Shown here: positions 27,065 through 37,690 of the stretch, in pieces
Layout: each line of letters starts with the position of its first letter
Position numbering within the stretch: position 1 is the stretch's first letter
Assembly (NCBI GenBank): GCA_039105265.1
Contig: JAPFFF010000002.1
Coordinates: 558,001 to 622,000, forward strand
Origin: Tritrichomonas musculus
Lineage: Eukaryota; Parabasalia; Tritrichomonadida; Tritrichomonadidae
Reading direction: 5' to 3'
DNA length: 64,000 nucleotides
Translations under genes and position numbers: made by a program
Notes under the pieces: model-generated
Databases searched by the model: none
Told to the model about the DNA's origin: nothing
Seen by the model: only the letters and a program-made list of their open reading frames with translations

Positions 27065-30000
27065 ATGCAGCAGATAAACGATTCTGAAAATCACAATAAT
27101 AATGCATTTCATAATATATCAAATGGGATTACAAATCAACTTATAACACCTCTTAATCCAACAAATTATCAAAATCTTAATGCACACAACAAAAATGAAA
27201 AAGAATCAAGATCTTTCAATTTCCTTTTTGCGTTATGTGACGAAATCACTAAATTACATATTCGATCATTTTTCTTCTACTTTTTTCAAGGAATTGTTGT
27301 TTTTGTACAGTTAATGGCAAGCAGTTGGTATTGTTATTTACCCAACATATGGGAGAAATCTAGCTCAACATTTAGCAAAATAATTGTAGGTCTTAATGTT
27401 ATTTTAATGCTTGATACTACTAATGATCCTACTGATCATCCACTTCCAGCATTGATTATTCCATTTGTTTATTATCTATTAATAGCAGTTTTGTTATTAA
27501 CAACATATGCACTTTTTAATAATTCAGGAACAATTTCTCGAAAACTTACTATTTTTTTAGCAATAGTTTTGGAAATTTTATTTTTTATAGGATTTCTACC
27601 TAGTTTTGCATCTTTAGGAACAATTTTACGTTTTGTTCCTGATAAAGATGCATTTATCATTTTATTTTTTATTTTATATATATTAGTAATTGCTTTTAAT
27701 ATTATTGTTATTTTAACTTTAACTCATTTAGTTAATTATTGTTCCAATCCAACAATCTCATTTCTTACAACATTTAATGGCCGTCATATTTCAAATCTTC
27801 TTGTCTTTTCAGGAATTACAATAATATTAACGAATATGGCAACAGTTTTCGATGATTGGTTTTATGTAATTGCGATTATTGTTCATATTTTACTCATGGC
27901 ATATCAATTTTACGATTTATTTGAATTTCCATTAGTTCGACTTTGGACTATTCCTATCTTTGCTGCATATTATACAGCAACGGTTGTCACCGATATTCTA
28001 ACCGTTATTTCAATATTTACAGATGTTATTTCTGATCTTATTAAATTTATTGTTCCAATTTGTGTCTTCGTTGTTTCTTGGCCATGTTATTATTTTCTAT
28101 TTCGATCCCAAATCACTAAAATTTCCAATTTATTGGATTCCAATGAAATTCCTGATTCAGAAAAAGTTCAATATTACCAAAACATTCCCTGTAAAAATGT
28201 TCGACAAGCTTCTTCATATCTGCATGTCGGATTATCACTTTTAAAGCCAGCTGTTTTAGACGGTTCTTACGGTTTAATAGTCTCGAAACGTTTTAACAAT
28301 TATAATTTGTGGATCTTAACAGCCAGCATTGCCTCATTTATACCATGTAATCAGCCCCAATTAGATGAATGCATTGATCAGCTCAAAAAAATGTATTCAA
28401 AGTCGATTGTCAATCGGCTTCAAGTAAAACGACTTGTTAAAATCCAGAAGAACCGAGCGCTTGTCTCTACCGGTGACATTGAAGATAAGATAATTTCAAT
28501 GAAAATGAAAACCGACGATAGCATCAATTCGATCAAGCAATTCTGGCACCAATTAATGACCAAAGATGATCGAGTTAAAAATTCCTCCGTCGGCTCGATA
28601 GCTGCCTCAATAAACAGCGCCAAAAGGAGCTGGAATGAAATGTTATCGATGTATCCAAATGAATCGCAACTTGCTGTCGGTTATTCCAACTTTTTGATAG
28701 AATGTTTAGGCAAGTTTGAAGAAGGAGTCTTTTGGAAAATTAAAGGTGGCCATCTTGAGAAAGGCTTCCATGCGGATCTCGACAAATTTTTCCAAGCATT
28801 CGTTGTCTCGATGCCGAAATTGTGGAAAGAAAAGATGGTTGATAAATTTGGCAACCTCAGCCAAGGAGCCACTGTTGATGTTACCTCTCACACCACGACC
28901 AGCACTGTCACGGCGCAAGAAAAGCTAGAAGAGGACATGGAAGGCGGCATTCTCGATCAATGCGCCGATGAAATGTTTTCTTGGCCGAGGCTTCGAATGA
29001 GTCTTACAAAAGCAACCTCGCATTACCGTCCGAGAGGACTGACTTTCTTCTCGTTATTGAAATATTTTTCTTTCGTTGTTTGGATTGTTTTACTGGTGAT
29101 TACGTTAGTTTCATATTCTTCGCTCTTCAAAAGAGTCCACACTAGCTATAACCGCATCAATTACTTGAGAGACATCAGAATTGGACTAAGCAACATGCGA
29201 ACGTTGATCATTTTGCAGTGCTTGAAAGATATGCCAGTGGATCCAGAAAGGCCTGTTTTTTACACCGACGATGTCTATAGGAAATATTTGCCTGAGAAAG
29301 CAATGCAAGAAGATGACTTGGAATACAGTTACATAAACTTTTCGCAGTCATTTTTGACATGGAGCAAAAAGACATTGAATTCAATGGATGATTTGTATCA
29401 TTCATTTAGCGAATCAGCAATGAATGGAGAAGACATGTCTGTTGCTCTTTCTGTCTTCTTAAATAGTTCTTTAATTGATCGTCAGCTTGGACCAACACGA
29501 ACTTCGACTTCCCCAAAGAATGCGATGTTGTCCATTCTTTACAACTACGACGAATTGATGTACAAGTACGATGCAAGCGATCCGAATGCAACAATGACTT
29601 CTGGTGACTGGGCAAAGGCAATGCTGATTCACTTTTCATTCTCAACACACAGCACAGCGTTTACAGAAGACATAATAAATCAGTCACGAACTGAAAGTGA
29701 TCGTATCAAAAAGAATATCAAAACAGTCATGATAATTGATCTTGTCTTGATGATTGTCTTGTGCCTTCCGTTGGCTTATATTCCATCAATACTCATTGCA
29801 GTTGACGAAATGAAAGTTTTCCAAGCACTAAAGTCTGTTAGTCCTGATGGTGCGAATGCTGCCTCGCAAGCCTTATCAAAAAGTTCAGATCAAAACATCG
29901 ACTATTTATCCTCTCAAAATAATCAATCAACGTACAATACAATAATTATTTTGGCTGCTGTCTATTCGCTACTGTTTATTGTTTCTGTTATTCTGGTCGC

Positions 30001-31834
30001 TGTTGCTTACGCCGTCCTCAAGTCGAAAGCGCCTTACATTTCCGATTTGATTGAGCTTCTCGGCTATGGTGCAATGAGGTCTTCTTACCTTCGTGAAACT
30101 TTTTCAGCGCTTTCAATTATTAAGTCATTGATGGTCTATTCAGACGGAAGTCCAACGCTTCCCATTTTCAAGATTCCTGCCTCTTTTGCTATCGGCTTTG
30201 TCATGAATCTTGCGAATTTTGCGAACGTTTATCACGGCTACTTTTTCAAAGGACGCGATGGGAAAGATGGAATTGAATCGATCTCAAAGAAGATTGGAGA
30301 CTTGCATAATAAAGACAGTTGTAATCCTCCTCTTTCTGACGAAATCATGCATCCTTTGTACGAGTGTAACTCGCTTGATCAGCTTGTGTCGACTTTGCTG
30401 TTGAATACTTATTCGTTCCTCACTTCGGAGGACACTTTTTCATCGTCGTTGTTTGTCAATTTAATTCACCTTGAGACAGCTGAATTGTATAGAAAAGTGA
30501 CACTGTCTGATGAGTTGATGACAGGCCTCGTTCACGATACTGCAAGTAACGCTGAAATAGTCGCTATCGTCCTGATCGTCATCGCTTTGGTCCTCGTTTT
30601 GGTCAATATTTTGATCAGTGTCGTTTTCGAGAAATCTTTGATGAAGAACTTAAAAACTGCCCTCATTTTAATCCGTCACTTGCCGCCTCCAATCGTCGTT
30701 GAAACGGCAAAGATAGTCGATATCCTTCTCGTCAAGAAGACGCAAGAAGTGGAGGAATTGGACGATCCCAAACAGATAGTTTTCAATACAACAGAAGCCC
30801 CGATAATTTGTGTGGGAGACAGCTTTATAATTGAGGCAATAAATAAAGCATTCAAAAAGTCATTCAACTTTTCGAGTGAACAATTGGTCGGTAAAAAATT
30901 AACGTCTTTAATCGATCAACCTGTAGAGCTAGAGGGTGAAAAAACGCCTCAGGAACAAGGCGCTTTTAGAATGTACGAGAAAATGAACTTGATGATAGAG
31001 CAGGAAGAGGCCTTAAAGTGCAATTATCCTGTACTTTGCGTGTGCGGAGACGAAGAAGAGGTAAAAACAACAGTTGACGTGTATCCTGTCTTTGACAAAT
31101 CAAGCCATATATCTAATTTCATCGTTTTTATCGAAGATAGAAAGAAAACTGGTAAAATTAAAGAAAAATTGGATGAGGTTAAAAATGAATCTTCGATGAT
31201 TATGAATCAACTTCGACCATCAGATGTAGCAAACTTTTTCGCTAATAAAGATGACGACTTCGTGTTTAGTACTAAAATGGTAACTGTAGTAACAGTTCAA
31301 ATTGTTCAAGCTGTTGATATGCTAAATGATAATGGTGAAAAATTGTGCAAAATTTTCGCCCAAATCGAAAGAATTGCTAAAGATCATCAGCCATTTATTA
31401 AGGTTCAGTCATTATATGACACTTTGTTCTTCGTTGGAGGTATTTTTGGACAAGATGATGATTATTCTCATACAAAAATTGCTTTGGAGTTTGCAAAAGA
31501 TGTGAAGAATGAGCTTTCAAATGCGATCCCGGCGAATCAGGATGGCGCTCCCAGATTTAAAATTGCTATTTTAACAGGCGGACCTGTAATATGCGGTATT
31601 GAAGGCGATAAATATAAATATTTCGAAGTTATTGGAAATGTAATCGATGACGCAATTGAATTGCAATCGGCTGCACCTCCTGACTCGATTATTTTGGCTG
31701 AATCTACAAAATCTTTAATGACTGAAGAAAAGAAAGAAGAAGATAAAAATAATAATGAAGATGATCAAAATAATAATAGTAATGAAATGGTACAAGGAAT
31801 CTCTGTTTTTAATCAAAATACATATATTTTATAA
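27065..31834 (+). CDS. Multi-pass membrane protein with PAS and degenerate class III cyclase domain
   Basis: 1589 residues. Many transmembrane segments lie at ~50-370, with further ones near 665, 905, 980-1000 and 1180-1200, separated by extracellular-type loops. A PAS-like domain spans ~1237-1370, then a coiled linker, then a class III adenylyl/guanylyl cyclase-like domain (~1400-1570). The cyclase fold is recognisable (KVQSLYDTLFFVGG; TGGPVICGIEGDKYKYFEVI), but the first metal-binding Asp aligns with Gln (VVTVQIVQ). The catalytic Asn and Arg of the N-V-A-S-R block align with Asp and Glu (VIDDAIELQS). Trichomonads carry a large family of such receptor-like cyclases. This member is probably not catalytic, or works as a heterodimer partner or sensor. 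The C-terminal tail is Asn/Glu-rich. Confidence 0.87.
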   Translation: MQQINDSENHNNNAFHNISNGITNQLITPLNPTNYQNLNAHNKNEKESRSFNFLFALCDEITKLHIRSFFFYFFQGIVVFVQLMASSWYCYLPNIWEKSSSTFSKIIVGLNVILMLDTTNDPTDHPLPALIIPFVYYLLIAVLLLTTYALFNNSGTISRKLTIFLAIVLEILFFIGFLPSFASLGTILRFVPDKDAFIILFFILYILVIAFNIIVILTLTHLVNYCSNPTISFLTTFNGRHISNLLVFSGITIILTNMATVFDDWFYVIAIIVHILLMAYQFYDLFEFPLVRLWTIPIFAAYYTATVVTDILTVISIFTDVISDLIKFIVPICVFVVSWPCYYFLFRSQITKISNLLDSNEIPDSEKVQYYQNIPCKNVRQASSYLHVGLSLLKPAVLDGSYGLIVSKRFNNYNLWILTASIASFIPCNQPQLDECIDQLKKMYSKSIVNRLQVKRLVKIQKNRALVSTGDIEDKIISMKMKTDDSINSIKQFWHQLMTKDDRVKNSSVGSIAASINSAKRSWNEMLSMYPNESQLAVGYSNFLIECLGKFEEGVFWKIKGGHLEKGFHADLDKFFQAFVVSMPKLWKEKMVDKFGNLSQGATVDVTSHTTTSTVTAQEKLEEDMEGGILDQCADEMFSWPRLRMSLTKATSHYRPRGLTFFSLLKYFSFVVWIVLLVITLVSYSSLFKRVHTSYNRINYLRDIRIGLSNMRTLIILQCLKDMPVDPERPVFYTDDVYRKYLPEKAMQEDDLEYSYINFSQSFLTWSKKTLNSMDDLYHSFSESAMNGEDMSVALSVFLNSSLIDRQLGPTRTSTSPKNAMLSILYNYDELMYKYDASDPNATMTSGDWAKAMLIHFSFSTHSTAFTEDIINQSRTESDRIKKNIKTVMIIDLVLMIVLCLPLAYIPSILIAVDEMKVFQALKSVSPDGANAASQALSKSSDQNIDYLSSQNNQSTYNTIIILAAVYSLLFIVSVILVAVAYAVLKSKAPYISDLIELLGYGAMRSSYLRETFSALSIIKSLMVYSDGSPTLPIFKIPASFAIGFVMNLANFANVYHGYFFKGRDGKDGIESISKKIGDLHNKDSCNPPLSDEIMHPLYECNSLDQLVSTLLLNTYSFLTSEDTFSSSLFVNLIHLETAELYRKVTLSDELMTGLVHDTASNAEIVAIVLIVIALVLVLVNILISVVFEKSLMKNLKTALILIRHLPPPIVVETAKIVDILLVKKTQEVEELDDPKQIVFNTTEAPIICVGDSFIIEAINKAFKKSFNFSSEQLVGKKLTSLIDQPVELEGEKTPQEQGAFRMYEKMNLMIEQEEALKCNYPVLCVCGDEEEVKTTVDVYPVFDKSSHISNFIVFIEDRKKTGKIKEKLDEVKNESSMIMNQLRPSDVANFFANKDDDFVFSTKMVTVVTVQIVQAVDMLNDNGEKLCKIFAQIERIAKDHQPFIKVQSLYDTLFFVGGIFGQDDDYSHTKIALEFAKDVKNELSNAIPANQDGAPRFKIAILTGGPVICGIEGDKYKYFEVIGNVIDDAIELQSAAPPDSIILAESTKSLMTEEKKEEDKNNNEDDQNNNSNEMVQGISVFNQNTYIL

Positions 31835-32018
31835 TAATTGTTTTTTTTATTATGTCTTTATTTTATGTCATAAACGCTTTTATTTTAAATTTATGCTTAT
31901 CATTTCTAATCTTTAATTTTATTTTGTTTCAAAAAATCATCATTTGGCCAACTTAATTCAATGATGTCATTCTCAATTAAAATTTTCGTTTTCCTATATA
32001 AAAATTTTTAAAAGATAA

Positions 32019-32792
32019 ATGAAATTAACAATATTAGGAAGTGCTACTTCAATGGGAGTTCCTCAAATTGGTTGTAATTGCCCAGTTTGTACATCGACAG
32101 ACCCCCGTGATCGTAGATTAAGATGTTCAGCATTACTTGAAGTAGATGATCGTAGAATATTGATAGATTGTGGTCCTGATTTTAGAGAGCAAATACTTAA
32201 ATTACCTTTTGCGCCGCTTGATGCTATATTAATTACTCATGAACATTATGATCATGTTGGAGGTCTTGATGATTTAAGAACATTTTGTAAAGTTGGAAAT
32301 ACTACTTTGGATATATATGCAAAAGAAGATTGTGCAAATCATATCCGTCAACGACTACCATATTGCTTCAAATCAAAAGAAGAGCATTATATCGGAGCTC
32401 CTTCGTTTAACCTCATTCATGTTGTACCTCATAATCCTTTCCGTATTGGGGATACTGTGGAAATCATGCCAATAAAAATTATGCATGCTGATTTGCCTAT
32501 TATCGGTTTTCGTATCCGAAATTTAGTATATATAACAGATATGAAAACTATTCCAGAAGAAGAGCTTCCCCTCGTTAATGAACCCGATGTACTTATTGTT
32601 AATGCTCTTCATCACGAAACTCATTGGTCTCATCAAAATTTTGCCGAAGCAATCAAATTTTCACAACAAATTCATGCTCATGAAACTTACTTAATTCATG
32701 TATCGCACCGTATTAGTCATGAAAAAGATGATGCGAAGCTTCCTCCACATGTTCATATTGCATATGATGGACTTGAAATAAACATCCCATGA
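32019..32792 (+). CDS. PhnP/RNase Z-like metallo-beta-lactamase-fold hydrolase, bacterial-type
   Basis: 257 residues. It starts with the characteristic LGSATSMGVPQIGCNCPVC and DPRDRRLRCSALLE blocks, then LIDCGPDFREQ, the metal-binding motif THEHYDHVGGLDDLR, a later VYITDMKTIPEEE and a C-terminal LIHVSHRISHE. All expected His/Asp metal ligands are present, so activity is likely. The family cleaves phosphate diesters such as cyclic phosphoribosyl compounds. The exact substrate is unknown. The wording of the motifs is very close to Bacteroidetes MBL hydrolases and suggests lateral transfer into the protist. Base composition is already AT-rich like the neighbours, so transfer would be old. A TTGGCCAA motif lies ~68 bases upstream of the ATG. 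Confidence 0.93.
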   Translation: MKLTILGSATSMGVPQIGCNCPVCTSTDPRDRRLRCSALLEVDDRRILIDCGPDFREQILKLPFAPLDAILITHEHYDHVGGLDDLRTFCKVGNTTLDIYAKEDCANHIRQRLPYCFKSKEEHYIGAPSFNLIHVVPHNPFRIGDTVEIMPIKIMHADLPIIGFRIRNLVYITDMKTIPEEELPLVNEPDVLIVNALHHETHWSHQNFAEAIKFSQQIHAHETYLIHVSHRISHEKDDAKLPPHVHIAYDGLEINIP

Positions 32793-32890
32793 TTTGTATT
32801 TAATATATTATTGTTTGTTTTTTCTCTAATATGTTTTGTTTTTTTATCAAGCAAACCAATTATGAACAGAAAAAGTTTTACGGATAATTA

Positions 32891-33757
32891 ATGCTTAATT
32901 CTCTTTCAGCTTTAAAAGCGCGTGCTAAAAAACAAATAGAAAAAGCAAGAAGTCAGCTCCCTTCTCAAAATGAACGACTTGCACAAATTGATTCATCAAG
33001 TCCGATGTCTTTTGTAGCAATTGAAAATCCTGACGATTTAAGAACTGACAAAATTCGCCAAAAACGTCTCGAAGAAGAAGAAAAGAAAAAAGATGAAGAA
33101 TTGCGTCAAAAACGTCTTAAAGAGCTTGAAGAAGCTGATAAGATTCTTCCTGCAATGGCAGATGACGACTTTGAAATTGCAAAGAAAGTGAATGCTCAAT
33201 ATTCTGACTCATGGGCCCGCATTATTAGTGAATTTAAACGTCAAATTGCAAATACAAATGATTTAAGATCGCCAATGGCTGACCCTTCTGTTTATATTGA
33301 ACATCCAACAGATCATCCAACTGTTAAATTCTTTAAAGGTGTATTCAATGAATGGCGTGAACGATTATATGAACTTGATAACGAAGAACTCGAAAAGAGA
33401 AAGAACGAATTAACAATCATGTGGTACTGTTTATTTTCCTTGCAGCCTTTCTTTGAAGGTCTTAATACTCATGATTTAGGTCGAGATATATCTGTTTGTA
33501 CAGAAGGTATTGTAACAGAATTAAAAAAGCTGAATTTCAAAAAAGCAGTTGATCATTACAATAGAATGGCAATAGGAACTAATTTGTGGCCTATTGGTAT
33601 TACACAATATAGTATTCACTGGAAATTTTCTGCTGATTTAATTGATAGCGATAGAATGCTTCATCTTTTCAATAACGAGCCAGCAAGAAATGCAATTCTC
33701 TCGATAAAAAGGCTAATGAGTAAATATGAAGAGTTCCATAAAAATAAGACCAAATAA
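32891..33757 (+). CDS. PRP18: Pre-mRNA splicing factor Prp18
   Basis: 288 residues. A Lys/Glu-rich coiled N-terminal half lacks the SFM domain of longer homologues. The C-terminal five-helix Prp18 domain (~140-280) carries the family signature YNRMAIGTNLWPIGITQYSI (compare MAIGNAPWPIGVTMVGIH in human) and AILSIKRLMSKYEEF at the end. Prp18 acts at the second step of splicing, helping exon joining at the 3' splice site together with Slu7. Its presence shows a working spliceosome even though no introns are evident here. Confidence 0.95.
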   Translation: MLNSLSALKARAKKQIEKARSQLPSQNERLAQIDSSSPMSFVAIENPDDLRTDKIRQKRLEEEEKKKDEELRQKRLKELEEADKILPAMADDDFEIAKKVNAQYSDSWARIISEFKRQIANTNDLRSPMADPSVYIEHPTDHPTVKFFKGVFNEWRERLYELDNEELEKRKNELTIMWYCLFSLQPFFEGLNTHDLGRDISVCTEGIVTELKKLNFKKAVDHYNRMAIGTNLWPIGITQYSIHWKFSADLIDSDRMLHLFNNEPARNAILSIKRLMSKYEEFHKNKTK

Positions 33758-34010
33758 TGCAAAAGGACAAAAAAAAAAATCTTAATTCCATTGGTATAAA
33801 ATATTTTAAACTTCAATTCAACAAAAACAGAGAATTGTTAAGTAGCAAAATTATGATGTATTGTAGAGTATTTTATATTTTTTCATCCATATGAAGATAT
33901 CATAATTTTAACAATTTATTGGCGTCGTTGTTCATGATTTAAGTATTGTAAATTTATTTGTATTAGAGCAAGCAATATATCTAAATAAACATTTATTAAT
34001 TTCAAACATT

Positions 34011-35165
34011 TTATTTGATTCCTTTGACTTTTGACATAAAGGATGCAATTCCAATTGAAAATATCCATAAGTCTTCATGTTTAAATTTGGCTTCAATTTC
34101 AATAGCATCTTTTCCTGTTTTTCGAATGAACATTAAACTTGGTCCTTCTAGTTTTGAGACAAGAACAGCGTTTTTTATGGATTCAACTGCAAATCTCCCT
34201 TCAAAATCATGTTCAATCTTTCCATCAGGATTTAAACCTGGGCTTTTTGCAAAGATTTTTTTAGGTGTCCCTTCAAGTGGGGAAAAGAATGATATTGTCA
34301 TTTTTCGAGATGTATCTGCCGTCGTTTTGGGGGGAAGAATACGAATTGTTAAAATTTCTTCACCAAGATCTTCCTTCTTTCTTAAAGAAAAGTCTGATCC
34401 ATCATTTCCAATAAGCATTATCGCATCAGCTGTAGAACTGAGATGTGCATCATTTCCTTTCATAATATAAACATGATCAGAATTTTTAGTTTTACATTTA
34501 GCTGTGTAAACCTGTTGATCTCCTATATAAAAATTGAAAAAAATGCGGCGGCCATTTAAATGAGCTTTGGTTTCACGTTTAATCAAATAAATAGGATTTT
34601 CTGGTTTAATTTGCTGATGTTCTTGAAGTTCTGTAGAATTTTGTGGCTCTATTTGCACAGGAAGAGACTGTCTTGGTGGTGGTTTTACATTTATCGGTGT
34701 ATCACCATCAGATTCCTGTTTCTGAAAGTTATTTTGGTTTGTGTTATTATTTTGTGTATCATTATTATTATTAATTTGTGTTTTTTTCACTTTGGATCGT
34801 GTATCATCTAAATCAAGTTGATCACTTTGCTCATTTTCACCAATTGTAAATATATCTTTCTCTTTTTCAAATTGATCTGAATCTTGCTTTTTAGGAGTTT
34901 CAGTTATTCTTTTGACACTTAGTTTTGGAGTTGCATTGCTGCTATAGCTATAGCTATCAGAATAAGAGTTTGAAAGTTCAACAAGGCCGCCAATATTCTT
35001 TGGGGTAGTTTTTGAAATTTTAATGGTTGTGGTTTTAGTTGGAATAAATGTTTTTTTTTGTGATGGTTGTGGTATTTTTTCTTGAGAAGGTAATTCGTCT
35101 TCTTCGTCTTCATAAGAACTTGAAAATTCAATCGTAAAGAGCTTTTCGCCAGGTTTCCTCCTCAT
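34011..35165 (-). CDS. Tubby-like protein (TULP)
   Basis: 384 residues, ATG at 35163-35165. The N-terminal ~190 residues are Ser/Thr/Asn/Gln-rich and disordered. The C-terminal ~190 residues match the tubby beta-barrel in order: a first strand block HLNGRRIFFNFYIGDQQVYT, a middle ILPP block, and the terminal signature FEGRFAVESIKNAVLV ... DLWIFSIGIASFMSKVKG, which parallels the tubby F-x-GRV-x-x-S-x-KNFQL ... AFAIALSSFDxKL. The central family helix is partly divergent. Tubby proteins bind PI(4,5)P2 and work in membrane and ciliary trafficking. Converges with PRP18 across ~250 bp. Confidence 0.83.
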   Translation of the reverse strand: MRRKPGEKLFTIEFSSSYEDEEDELPSQEKIPQPSQKKTFIPTKTTTIKISKTTPKNIGGLVELSNSYSDSYSYSSNATPKLSVKRITETPKKQDSDQFEKEKDIFTIGENEQSDQLDLDDTRSKVKKTQINNNNDTQNNNTNQNNFQKQESDGDTPINVKPPPRQSLPVQIEPQNSTELQEHQQIKPENPIYLIKRETKAHLNGRRIFFNFYIGDQQVYTAKCKTKNSDHVYIMKGNDAHLSSTADAIMLIGNDGSDFSLRKKEDLGEEILTIRILPPKTTADTSRKMTISFFSPLEGTPKKIFAKSPGLNPDGKIEHDFEGRFAVESIKNAVLVSKLEGPSLMFIRKTGKDAIEIEAKFKHEDLWIFSIGIASFMSKVKGIK

Positions 35166-35779
35166 TTCTGTTTAGATTTTCGAATGCAAAATATGTTATT
35201 AAAAAGTTATTATAACGAATAAAATTGTATTGAATTCTTTCTTTCTTTGAAAATTCTATAAATTTGACATAATTTATCATATATGATAAATTAAAGATAT
35301 TTTATAATAATATGTTTATTTAATGTAGGTCTAATAGTCTTTTTAATTTGAATATGATATCCCACATCAAATAATGTTTTTTTTTTAAAAAAAAAATAGT
35401 AAGAATTTGTTATTTAATAACTCAGTCATTTACTCTTGTATCTTTAAGCCATTTTTTTATAAAAATTTTCCTTTTACTGCATTTGTCCACATTAAAAAAT
35501 AATAATTTGTATTTGGAATTATTTTAACGATTTGAAGAATTGGTTGAAATTTAAGTTTATAACAATATAATAGGTAAGTTAATCAAACTGAAATTAGTAA
35601 GTTTGCTGTTGTTTTTCAATTCGAACATCTTATAAAATTGTCAAAAAATATTTAAAAAAAAAAAAAAAAAAAAAAACGAGAGCATACGGATGTAAAACAG
35701 ATCTATAAAGAAATGTCCAACTAGTATTTTAATTTAAACAAAGTAAAATAATTAATAATAATAATAATCACAATCGCAT
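35166..35779. other. Intergenic region with A23 tract
   Basis: AT-rich spacer between two minus-strand genes, with an A23 run at 35654-35676. No coding frame or RNA gene seen. Confidence 0.5.
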
Positions 35780-37690
35780 TTATGAATCTTGTTTGGCTAG
35801 CTGATCAAGGAGTTTTGCGCCAGGTTCTTGTGTAGATTGAGGAGCCGGTGTATTCATAGTAAGCTCTGATAGATTTGAGAAGATTATTCCAATTTGTTGT
35901 TCAATTTCTTGCATTCGATTATCAAAATCGCTATTTAAATTAGTAAAAGCATTATTTACATCTTGTCTTGTTACAAAGTCTGGTTTTGCTTGATTGTCTT
36001 CTAGGGCTCGAAGTCTCTCATTAAGCTGATCGATAGCTTGTTCAGATTCACTCCTCATTTTGTCAATTGTAGAAATTATTGCGCTAGATTTTTGTCCAAG
36101 TGCGCCAACATTTTCAATTAATTGAGCGTTAATTTGGCCAACTAATTGTTCAATAGCAGCCACCTTAGCTGGTAATTGTTCAGCGCCTCTTGTTTTTTCT
36201 CTAACTTCAGCAATCTCATTTTTCAAAGGTAATACTTTACTGTTGCATAATTTTGTTACTTTTTGAGCAGCTTGAACGCTCATATCTTCCATTTGGGTAG
36301 TTTGCATTTGCATTTCATTTATAATTAGAGCCTTAAAATTATCATATCTTTGCACAATTTGTTCTTCGTTTTTCTTTCTTACTTCGCATTCTTGTGTTAA
36401 AGCAGCTTCAAGTTCTTCTCTAGCTTTGATTGCATGTTCATTCAAAGTTTGAAGAGTCGAAATTGATTCACTTTGTACTGTCGAAAAATTGTTATCTGTT
36501 TCTGTTAAAATCTGATCAAGTCGATCTGATAATTCATGATATTGATTCTCTGATTCAGTTCTTGTGGTTTCTAAAGCATCGCGAACAGATGATGATAGCG
36601 TCGATAAAGACTGCTTGAAGCTGATTGCTAAATCATTTATGTGATTTTGAATGTTTGAGACTGATTGAGCTGCTCTTTGGTTTACTTCTTCTGCTTGTGA
36701 ATGAAGTAAACTGCTTGCCTGATCTCTTCCTTCGCTTTCAGTTTTTAATTGTTGAGCAAGCTGCAAAGATGTTGTTTGAACCATTGAATTAATGGATTGT
36801 TGAGCACTTGCAATCCCATCTGTTGCGCTCTTTTCAAAATTTTGTAGTGCTATTGAAACTGATCTAAGTGTTTCTTCTGTTTGTGCAGCTTTTGATTCAG
36901 CTTGGACTATTCTTTGTGATATTGCATCGTGAGCATCACGTGCTTGCATAACTTCAGATTTAAATTCAAGGATTGTTGACTTGACTGAATCAGAAAATTC
37001 TGAAAATTTGGATTGAGTTTGTGTAAAAACTGAAGATGTTTCAGTTAATCTTTCACGGAGTGACTGAGCGATATTAGAAAATTCAGTAGATGCAGATTGA
37101 ATCTTTTCTTCAAGACGCTGATTTTCATCTTCCAGAGGTCTGATGCGAGCAGGTAAGTCAACTGTTGAAATTCTATCAATTGCTGATCGAAGTTGTTCAA
37201 TGCCATCGGAAATTGAAGGAAGAGAAGTTCGCTCGATACGTGATGCTGAATCTGAAGCAGATTTTAATATAGATTGATGCTGTTCAACAGAAGATTCCAG
37301 CCAGTTCAATCGATCAGCAAACCTAATAGCGTCTGGAGATGGGCCAGATGAAACAGGAGCTAAATCTGGAAGTGGGTCGTATTTGGGTGATGCTGCACGA
37401 TTTAAATCGCTTGGCGGTCTTTGAATTGTATTTGGGTTATTTGATAGTGCATTAAGGCGAGAGTTTGTTGATGGTTGTACAGTAGGGCGTGTAGATCCTG
37501 TTTGATGTACTTGTTGGAGTAAAGATGGTGGTCTGGAAGAGTTAGACTCTTGATTACTTGGTGGAGTGTAAGGGGGAGATTTCGGCTTATTTTGTTTTTC
37601 AGCTATCTGAGCTTTAAGATCCTCTGCATATTGGCGCTGAGCAGCTTGCCTTTGTTGCAAAAGACGTTCACCTTCTTCGCCAAAAAACAT
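35780..37690 (-). CDS. Long coiled-coil protein
   Basis: 636 residues. The N-terminus has a short basic/acidic helical motif (GERLLQQRQAAQRQYAEDL followed by KAQIAEKQNK) resembling the Y-A-x-x-L-x-x-Q-I-x-E-K motif of centrosome and microtubule proteins such as CCDC66/CSPP1. A Pro/Ser-rich linker (~35-115) follows, then an almost continuous coiled coil (~125-610) rich in Gln, Ser, Glu and Ala. No enzymatic motif. A cytoskeletal or basal-body role is plausible in a flagellate but is inference. Confidence 0.85.
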   Translation of the reverse strand: MFFGEEGERLLQQRQAAQRQYAEDLKAQIAEKQNKPKSPPYTPPSNQESNSSRPPSLLQQVHQTGSTRPTVQPSTNSRLNALSNNPNTIQRPPSDLNRAASPKYDPLPDLAPVSSGPSPDAIRFADRLNWLESSVEQHQSILKSASDSASRIERTSLPSISDGIEQLRSAIDRISTVDLPARIRPLEDENQRLEEKIQSASTEFSNIAQSLRERLTETSSVFTQTQSKFSEFSDSVKSTILEFKSEVMQARDAHDAISQRIVQAESKAAQTEETLRSVSIALQNFEKSATDGIASAQQSINSMVQTTSLQLAQQLKTESEGRDQASSLLHSQAEEVNQRAAQSVSNIQNHINDLAISFKQSLSTLSSSVRDALETTRTESENQYHELSDRLDQILTETDNNFSTVQSESISTLQTLNEHAIKAREELEAALTQECEVRKKNEEQIVQRYDNFKALIINEMQMQTTQMEDMSVQAAQKVTKLCNSKVLPLKNEIAEVREKTRGAEQLPAKVAAIEQLVGQINAQLIENVGALGQKSSAIISTIDKMRSESEQAIDQLNERLRALEDNQAKPDFVTRQDVNNAFTNLNSDFDNRMQEIEQQIGIIFSNLSELTMNTPAPQSTQEPGAKLLDQLAKQDS

